The notes beneath the pieces were generated by a model. It had not been told where the DNA came from, did not search any database, and saw only the letters and a program-made list of their open reading frames with translations. A DNA stretch of 7,829 bases. Origin: Deltaproteobacteria bacterium. GTDB taxonomy: Bacteria > Desulfobacterota > Desulfobulbia > Desulfobulbales > BM004. Made by a program: the position numbers and the translations under genes. Below, one piece after another: positions 1 to 4,405 of the stretch; position 1 is the stretch's first letter; every line of letters begins with the position of its first letter. The stretch spans positions 1-7,829 of the forward strand of contig JAFDCR010000223.1 in assembly GCA_019312685.1 (NCBI GenBank), written 5' to 3'.

Positions 1-174
1 ACCGACGTGACAGATTGGTTAGGTTGCAAACACAAGACAATCAACATTTATCAATGGAATTTTTCGCGAGCCAATATAAACACAGATTTTTTTCATTACA
101 ACCTAAAAAGTTGGTCTTGGCAATTTTTTCCCAAAAAATATAATAGTGAAATTTCGATTAATAATAACCAGTGA
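1..174 (+). CDS. Possible C-terminal end of an unrecognised upstream gene (partial)
   Basis: The frame starting at base 1 is open for 57 codons and ends with TGA at 172-174, 13 bases before the mazG start. The peptide is rich in Asn and aromatic residues, including Trp at about residues 6, 19, 40 and 42, and has a hydrophobic/polar alternation (for example INIYQWNFSRANI) that could be beta-structure. I do not recognise a family. The region is AT-rich (about 32% GC), unlike the genes downstream, and the frame two bases on (3-143) is also open, so chance openness is a real possibility. The mazG promoter candidate lies inside this frame, which argues mildly against coding or means the promoter sits in the gene's tail. 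If real, it is the end of a gene co-directional with the cluster. Confidence 0.35.
   Translation, partial: TDVTDWLGCKHKTINIYQWNFSRANINTDFFHYNLKSWSWQFFPKKYNSEISINNNQ
117..144 (+). promoter_or_regulatory. Candidate sigma70-type promoter for mazG
   Basis: TTGGCA at 117-122 matches the -35 consensus at five of six bases. TATAAT at 139-144 is a perfect -10 element, and the spacer is 16 bases. The expected transcription start is near 150-152, which gives a leader of about 36 nt before the GTG start of mazG. The spacer contains a perfect A/T dyad: ATTTTTT at 123-129, CCC, AAAAAAT at 133-139. The assignment rests only on consensus match in AT-rich DNA. Confidence 0.55.
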
Positions 175-192
175 AATGAGGTAACCAGTGAA
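165..192 (+). repeat. 11-bp direct repeat around the mazG start
   Basis: TAACCAGTGAA occurs at 165-175 and again at 182-192, a 17-base period. The second copy contains the GTG start codon of mazG, and the Shine-Dalgarno sequence lies between the copies. The GTG in the first copy (171) is in a different frame and meets TGA after one further codon. This may be a small tandem duplication; a regulatory role is not shown. Confidence 0.6.
178..182 (+). promoter_or_regulatory. Ribosome binding site of mazG (supports GTG start)
   Basis: GAGGT at 178-182 lies five bases before the GTG at 188. This supports the non-ATG start, since no ATG in the same frame lies before the conserved MazG motif. Confidence 0.6.
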
Positions 193-595
193 TACTTATG
201 GTGAAAAATTTGACCGTTTCATCAAAATTGTCGAGGAACTGCGTTCAGAAAACGGGTGTCCATGGGACCGGGAACAAACCCCGGCTTCATTAAAACGCTA
301 CCTCCAGGAAGAAACCATTGAAACAATTGAGGCCATAAACTCAGATAACCACCTCCATATCAAAGACGAACTGGGAGATCTTCTTTATCTTATAATACTT
401 ATTGCCCAGATACATAATGAGAAGGATTTTTTTAACATTGGAGATGTCGTGGATGCAATTACGGATAAGATGATCCGCAGGCATCCGCATGTTTTCGAAA
501 ATGAAAAAATTGAAACGGTTGCTGAGCTGCGGGAAAAATGGCAGGAAATCAAGAAGAGAGAGAATGCTTCAGCGATTATTCCCAAAAAAAATTGA
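188..595 (+). CDS. mazG: Single-domain MazG-type nucleoside triphosphate pyrophosphohydrolase
   Basis: The 135-residue protein carries the all-alpha MazG fold. MazG enzymes cleave NTPs or dNTPs to the monophosphate and pyrophosphate in the cytoplasm, and are thought to remove aberrant or excess nucleotides. Visible motifs are C24-PWDREQT; the metal-binding EExxE (E41, E42, E45) followed by ExxD in DELGD (E61, D64); DKMIRRHPHVF (residues 93-103); and the WQEIK helix near 118. The order matches the first MazG domain of the two-domain E. coli protein (about 263 residues). The second domain is absent: the chain stops just after the linker helix, so this is either a natural short form or a shortened one. 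It starts at GTG with GAGGT upstream. The last codons run through an eight-A tract (584-591). The gene lies 126 nt upstream of rpsF on the same strand. The family is clear; substrate preference cannot be read from sequence. Confidence 0.9.
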   Translation: MNTYGEKFDRFIKIVEELRSENGCPWDREQTPASLKRYLQEETIETIEAINSDNHLHIKDELGDLLYLIILIAQIHNEKDFFNIGDVVDAITDKMIRRHPHVFENEKIETVAELREKWQEIKKRENASAIIPKKN

Positions 596-620
596 CAATT
601 CCTCTTAGTTTTTGTAAAGG
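592..620 (+). promoter_or_regulatory. Candidate promoter for the rpsF operon
   Basis: TTGACA at 592-597, overlapping the mazG stop codon, is a perfect -35 element. The matching -10 at 17-base spacing, TAAAGG (615-620), is poor. A better -10-like word, TAAAAT at 633-638, lies downstream with only a weak -35 (TTGTAA at 612-617, 15-base spacer). A promoter for the ribosomal genes somewhere in 592-640 is plausible, but the exact pair is uncertain. Confidence 0.35.
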
Positions 621-660
621 AACAGATTCTTTTAAAATTGGTAATTATTTCTTATTAACC

Positions 661-694
661 TTCTCGCTCTCTGCAAATGCTTGGATAGCGAGGG
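661..694 (+). promoter_or_regulatory. Hairpin in the rpsF leader, candidate autoregulatory element
   Basis: Bases 661-668 (TTCTCGCT) pair with 687-694 (AGCGAGGG) over eight pairs, two of them G-T. After one C-T mismatch, 670-672 pairs with 683-685, leaving a ten-base loop. The hairpin ends 16 bases before the rpsF Shine-Dalgarno sequence (AGGAGG, 711-716). In many bacteria the S6:S18 complex represses its own mRNA by binding a leader stem with a bulged CCG. I do not see that CCG feature here, so the role is inferred from position only. There is no T-run after the stem, so it is not an intrinsic terminator. Confidence 0.4.
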
Positions 695-721
695 CCACTT
701 CTAGTCCATGAGGAGGAACAC

Positions 722-1138
722 ATGCGTAGATACGAAACTATTTTCATTGTCAGGCCGAACATTTCAGAAGATGAAATTGAGGCCTCAATCAACAGGACTT
801 CCACCATCATTGAAAATGACGGGGGAACTGTCATCAGGGTTGACAAATGGGGCCTCAAAAAACTCGCCTACCTTATTAAAAAGGAAAGCCAGGGATACTA
901 TGTCTATGTAGATTATGCCGGCATTCCCGCCTCTGTTTCCGAAATAGAACGAATTTTCAGGATTGATGAAAAAATCCTCAAATATCTGACGGTTAAGCTG
1001 GCTGACTCCTGTGATCCGGAAGCGGCCAAAGAAGAACAGGCCAAGGCCGAAGCCGCGCAGGATTCTACTGAAGATCAGGCAATAAATGAGGAAGAGGAAT
1101 CAAAGTCTTCTGAAGAAGTAGAACAGAATGATGAATAA
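722..1138 (+). CDS. rpsF: 30S ribosomal protein S6
   Basis: S6 is a small-subunit protein that binds 16S rRNA in the platform as a heterodimer with S18. The N-terminal 95 or so residues form the ferredoxin-like S6 domain, starting MRRYETIFIVRP and including the highly conserved stretch VDKWGLKKLAYLIKK (residues 40-54) and GYYVY (59-63). The C-terminal extension from about residue 98 is disordered-looking and very acidic, with 17 Asp/Glu and 3 Lys in 41 residues. E. coli S6 also has a flexible tail, which RimK extends with glutamates; the tail here is longer than in minimal S6 proteins. The ATG start is fixed by a strong AGGAGG at 711-716. rpsR follows after 61 bases with no ssb between them. 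Confidence 0.97.
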   Translation: MRRYETIFIVRPNISEDEIEASINRTSTIIENDGGTVIRVDKWGLKKLAYLIKKESQGYYVYVDYAGIPASVSEIERIFRIDEKILKYLTVKLADSCDPEAAKEEQAKAEAAQDSTEDQAINEEEESKSSEEVEQNDE

Positions 1139-1187
1139 CCACTGTTCCCGTTTACCTTTTTAAATAACCTATTTTGATCCATATTAC

Positions 1188-1194
1188 GGAGGAG
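1188..1194 (+). promoter_or_regulatory. Strong ribosome binding site of rpsR
   Basis: GGAGGAG at 1188-1194 is five bases before the ATG at 1200. It fixes the start and rules out the overlapping reading frame that begins at 1174. Confidence 0.75.
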
Positions 1195-1199
1195 TTGAA

Positions 1200-1439
1200 A
1201 TGCCGCCTAAAAAAAGAATATTCCCCAGGCAGAAAGTATGCCGATTCTGTGCAGATAAAAGTCTTGTCATCGATTACAAGGAAGTCCGGACATTGCGAAA
1301 CTTTGTCACGGAAAGAGGCAAAATCATTCCCAGACGCATTTATGGGAACTGTGCCAGGCATCAACGAAAACTGACTGATGCCATAAAAAAGGCAAGGCAG
1401 ATCGCCCTGATGCCATACAGCGGGCCTACATATTTGTAG
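1200..1439 (+). CDS. rpsR: 30S ribosomal protein S18, zinc-ligand (C+) form
   Basis: The 79-residue basic protein is full length for S18, the partner of S6 on the 30S platform. The family signature is clear: residues 40-59 run GKIIPRRIYGNCARHQRKLT, followed by AIKKARQIALMPY (61-73). Four putative zinc ligands are present: C14 and C17 (CRFC), and C51 and H54 (CARH). E. coli S18 has lost most of these, so this is the 'C+' version, which may bind zinc. A paralogous 'C-' copy elsewhere in the genome is possible but cannot be seen here. A strong Shine-Dalgarno sequence precedes the start. The next gene begins 17 bases after the stop, so the two are almost certainly co-transcribed. Confidence 0.97.
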   Translation: MPPKKRIFPRQKVCRFCADKSLVIDYKEVRTLRNFVTERGKIIPRRIYGNCARHQRKLTDAIKKARQIALMPYSGPTYL

Positions 1440-1445
1440 AATAAC

Positions 1446-1450
1446 AGGAT
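1446..1450 (+). promoter_or_regulatory. Ribosome binding site supporting a TTG start
   Basis: AGGAT at 1446-1450 is six bases before the TTG at 1457. No ATG or GTG in this frame lies between the rpsR stop and the first membrane segment, so TTG is the best start. Confidence 0.5.
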
Positions 1451-1456
1451 AGAAAA

Positions 1457-2443
1457 TTGGCTGTACCATATTTCAAGGGAAGACTCAGCGGTCAAGAAGC
1501 ATATAAAACAGGTCTGATTCTACTCACTGCGGTTTTGCTTTTTCCCACCCTGCTTCCCGAGAAATTCGGTTGGCTTACAAGCTTTGTTCCTCTGCCCATT
1601 TTTTATTATTTTGTTATACTCGGGAAAAAAGATGGAACAAACCTGATAAGAAATGCAGTCCTTCTCGCTGCTGCCGGGGCATTGCTTACCGGTTCCTTGC
1701 AGGTCCTGATTTTCTCATTGGTAATGGCACCTCTTGGAATAATTTTCTCTAATGCTGTTTTTAACAGAAGGGATCCTGTTGAAACGGCTTTTATCGGATC
1801 CTTAATAATGGCGCTGACCTGGATCCTTTTTTGGTCTGTTGTCGGTTTTATACACCAGACAAACCCTTATGCTGATTTGCTGTTACAGCTTGATGAAGGT
1901 CTTGCCGCAGGCCTAAAACTTTATGAGGAATCAGCCGAACTCAAGCCGGAGGCCCTGAGAAGTGTTAGAACTGCGGTTGAACTGTTAAGGAATTATATTC
2001 CGAAGGTTCTGCCGGCTCTTCTGATGTCGGCTGTAATAACAATTACATGGATGAATCTTGTACTTGGGAACTGGCTGCTCAAGAAAAAAGACAAGGAGTT
2101 GACCGTCTGGTCGGATTATATTGAATGGAAACTGCCCGAGTCTCTTGTATGGCTGGTCATATCGGCAGGAATAATGGTTTTCCTGCTGCCGACCCCTATT
2201 GACTCCATCGGGCTTAACATTCTGATTGTTTGTATCACGGTCTATTTTTTTCAGGGATTGGCAATTGTTGCCAGCCTGTTGAATAAATGGTCTGTACCCA
2301 TGTTTATCCGTGTACTGATTTATGCATTGATCTTCATCCAAACCTATGGCATCATCATATTGTCATTTCTTGGTTTGGCTGATGTCTGGGCAGACTTCAG
2401 AAAACTTAATCAAAGCGGTGAAAACCCGCATCATTCAATTTAA
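1457..2443 (+). CDS. DUF2232 (YybS-type) polytopic membrane protein
   Basis: The 328-residue inner-membrane protein has no assigned biochemical function. Hydrophobic segments lie at roughly residues 17-34, 38-55, 66-100 (probably two), 110-132, 181-208, 228-245, 250-275 and 283-308, giving about eight or nine helices. A hydrophilic, Glu/Leu-rich stretch (about 136-180) lies between the two halves and looks helical. The C-terminal block typical of DUF2232 is present: FFQGLAIVASLLNKWSVP (264-281) and then FLGLADVWADFRK (304-316). In Bacillus subtilis the relative yybS precedes gdpP, rplI and the replicative helicase gene. Here the gene sits between rpsR and rplI, without gdpP. The fold resembles that of small membrane transport or S-component-like proteins, but I would not assign a substrate. 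It starts at TTG with AGGAT upstream. Confidence 0.85.
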   Translation: MAVPYFKGRLSGQEAYKTGLILLTAVLLFPTLLPEKFGWLTSFVPLPIFYYFVILGKKDGTNLIRNAVLLAAAGALLTGSLQVLIFSLVMAPLGIIFSNAVFNRRDPVETAFIGSLIMALTWILFWSVVGFIHQTNPYADLLLQLDEGLAAGLKLYEESAELKPEALRSVRTAVELLRNYIPKVLPALLMSAVITITWMNLVLGNWLLKKKDKELTVWSDYIEWKLPESLVWLVISAGIMVFLLPTPIDSIGLNILIVCITVYFFQGLAIVASLLNKWSVPMFIRVLIYALIFIQTYGIIILSFLGLADVWADFRKLNQSGENPHHSI

Positions 2444-2502
2444 AACATACAGGATTATATATTTAATTAAAGTACACCAATTATAAATTTTATTAATATT
2501 TC

Positions 2503-2507
2503 GAGGT
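2503..2507 (+). promoter_or_regulatory. Ribosome binding site of rplI
   Basis: GAGGT at 2503-2507 is six bases before the ATG at 2514. The preceding 60 bases (2444-2502) are very AT-rich and contain TATAAA-like words, but no convincing -35/-10 pair and no terminator hairpin. Confidence 0.55.
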
Positions 2508-2513
2508 ACGAAG

Positions 2514-2966
2514 ATGGAGCTTATTCTTAAAAAAACAGTAGATACACTCGGTGAAGAGGGTGATATTGTAAAGGTCAAACCCGGCTACGGCAGAAATTAT
2601 CTCATTCCCAAAAAAATTGCCGTTATCGCCAACAAGGCGAATCTTGCTCTTCTGGAACAGGAAAAAGCCGTTATTGAAGCCCGCAAAGAGAAACAGCGCC
2701 AGGAGGCGGAGGAACTGTCCAAAAAAATATCCGGCACCAGCATAACAATCGAACACCGGGTGGGCGAAGAAGATAAACTCTTTGGCTCGGTCACGACTGC
2801 TGATATTGCAGAAAAGCTGGCAGAACTCGATATTCAGATTAATAAGAAGAATATTCTTTTGGTTGAACCGATAAAAACACTTGGTGAAGTTGTCGTACCG
2901 ATTAAAGTCGGCTATCAGACGACCTCGGAAATAACGGTTAATGTTGTCCCATTGGAAACTGAATAA
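2514..2966 (+). CDS. rplI: 50S ribosomal protein L9
   Basis: L9 is an elongated two-domain protein at the base of the L1 stalk of the large subunit; it helps ribosomes behave properly in polysomes and keep frame. The 150 residues are the usual family length. The N-terminal rRNA-binding domain has the signature GEEGDIVKVKPGYGRNYLIP (residues 13-32). A long connecting helix rich in Lys/Glu/Arg spans about 41-74, and the C-terminal domain contains KLFGSVTTADIAE (88-100). Start and ribosome binding site are clear. The dnaB frame begins six bases after the stop, so translation of the two may be coupled. Confidence 0.97.
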   Translation: MELILKKTVDTLGEEGDIVKVKPGYGRNYLIPKKIAVIANKANLALLEQEKAVIEARKEKQRQEAEELSKKISGTSITIEHRVGEEDKLFGSVTTADIAEKLAELDIQINKKNILLVEPIKTLGEVVVPIKVGYQTTSEITVNVVPLETE

Positions 2967-2971
2967 CATTA

Positions 2972-4390
2972 ATGACATCGGGTGACAGGTCCATGCAGGC
3001 TGACAGACCAGCAGTAATGCCGAAAACACCCACAGATCCGCATCGTTTACCGCCGCAAAACCTTGAGGCCGAACAGTGCGTCCTGGGGTCTGTACTGCTG
3101 CAACAGGGAGCCCTGGTAAAAATCCTGGAACTTGTCGCGGCGGAGGATTTTTACCGTGAAGCCCACAAGATCATCTTTCAAGCCATGGTGGCACTTTTCG
3201 AAAAGAATGAGCCCCAGGATATTATTACCGTCACCAATATTTTAAAGGACCGAAATCAGCTTGATGCGGTAGGCGGCCCGGCCTATCTTGCCACCCTCAC
3301 AGATATTGTACCTGTTGCTGCCAATATTACCTATTACGGGCAGATCATAAGGACAAAAGCTGTACTGCGGCGTCTCATCCAGACCTCAAATGAAATTGCG
3401 GCGCGCTGTTATGAGGAGCAGGATGATATAGACGCCCTGGTTGATGATGCCGAACAAACCATCTTTGATATATCCCGTTCCAAAAGCAGTCAGGATTTTC
3501 AACCACTCAGCAAGATTATTCCTGAAACCTTCAAAAAGATTGAAAAACTGGCTGAGAAAAAGGAACTCATCACCGGTGTGCCTACCGGATATGATGATAT
3601 CGACAAAATGACCGCAGGGTTGCAACCCTCGGATTTAATCATCCTTGCAGGCAGGCCGAGCATGGGCAAAACCGCTTTGGCAATGAACATTGTCCAAAAT
3701 GCTTCAATATTCAACAAGGTTCCGGTTGCTGTTTTCAGTCTTGAAATGTCGAAGGAACAGCTTGGCATGAGGATGCTCTGCTCCGTCAGCAGAGTAAACT
3801 CTCAGGATCTCCGTACCGGCTTTATAAGGGACCAGGATTGGCCAAAACTCGCCCGGGCAACAGGAATTCTCTCTGAAGCACCTATATTTATTGACGACAC
3901 CCCGGCCATGAGCGTTCTGGAAATGCGGGCAAAATCCCGGCGCCTGAAAGCTGAACACAACATAGGTCTGGTTGTTGTTGACTACCTGCAGCTCATGCGC
4001 GGCAGAAGCTCAGCTGAACGCAGAGAGCAGGAGATCAGCGAGATCTCCCGGTCTCTTAAAGCCATGGCCAAGGAGTTGGATCTGCCGGTAATTGCCCTGT
4101 CTCAGCTCAACAGGAGTCTGGAATCACGACCCAATAAGCGCCCCCAGTTGTCCGACCTGCGTGAATCCGGTGCCATTGAACAGGATGCCGATGTAATCTG
4201 TTTTCTCTATCGTGATGAAATCTACAATAAAAGTGAAGATAATCCCAAACGAGGAATTGCCGAGGTAATTGTCGGTAAACAACGTAATGGTCCAACCGGG
4301 ACTGTGGAACTCACCTTTATTGACAAGTTCACCACCTTTGAAAATTACTCGCGTCTTGAAGTTCCCGCTTCATATATTGAGTCAAATTAA
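2972..4390 (+). CDS. dnaB: Replicative DNA helicase DnaB
   Basis: DnaB is the hexameric ring helicase that unwinds DNA at the replication fork and contacts DnaG primase. The N-terminal domain begins with RLPPQNLEAEQ (about residues 25-35), followed by a linker. The RecA-like ATPase domain has Walker A GRPSMGKT (227-234), Walker B ending LVVVDYLQL with Asp at 337, the LRESGAIEQDADV motif (R397 region), and the KQRNG hairpin (436-440) that carries the arginine finger. Length (472) is normal and there is no intein, although DnaB is a frequent intein host. The start is uncertain. ATG at 2972 is the longest choice and lies close to the rplI stop. ATG at 2993 has GGGTGA at 2980-2985 upstream and gives a shorter N-terminus closer to the family norm. 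ATG at 3017 is also possible. Confidence 0.96.
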   Translation: MTSGDRSMQADRPAVMPKTPTDPHRLPPQNLEAEQCVLGSVLLQQGALVKILELVAAEDFYREAHKIIFQAMVALFEKNEPQDIITVTNILKDRNQLDAVGGPAYLATLTDIVPVAANITYYGQIIRTKAVLRRLIQTSNEIAARCYEEQDDIDALVDDAEQTIFDISRSKSSQDFQPLSKIIPETFKKIEKLAEKKELITGVPTGYDDIDKMTAGLQPSDLIILAGRPSMGKTALAMNIVQNASIFNKVPVAVFSLEMSKEQLGMRMLCSVSRVNSQDLRTGFIRDQDWPKLARATGILSEAPIFIDDTPAMSVLEMRAKSRRLKAEHNIGLVVVDYLQLMRGRSSAERREQEISEISRSLKAMAKELDLPVIALSQLNRSLESRPNKRPQLSDLRESGAIEQDADVICFLYRDEIYNKSEDNPKRGIAEVIVGKQRNGPTGTVELTFIDKFTTFENYSRLEVPASYIESN

Positions 4391-4405
4391 TTTTAAAAAT
4401 ATCAA

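Noticed and set aside
599..622. Possible terminator hairpin after mazG (TTCCT paired with AGGAA)
   Set aside because: Only five pairs with a long loop and no T-run directly after the stem; too weak to call a terminator.
1152..1469. Minus-strand frame of 105 codons over rpsR
   Set aside because: It covers rpsR and its strong ribosome binding site antisense; no family recognised and no supporting start signals.
2444..2513. Internal promoter in the AT-rich gap before rplI
   Set aside because: TATAAA-like words exist, but no -35 element at suitable spacing could be found; AT-richness alone explains them.
2493..3029. Minus-strand frame of 178 codons over rplI
   Set aside because: Antisense to a well-defined L9 gene, with a Phe/Leu-rich composition expected from reverse-reading a Lys/Glu-rich gene.
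3650..4310. Intein or group I/II intron in dnaB
   Set aside because: Checked because DnaB often carries inteins at the P-loop and nearby sites; the ATPase motifs are continuous with normal spacing.
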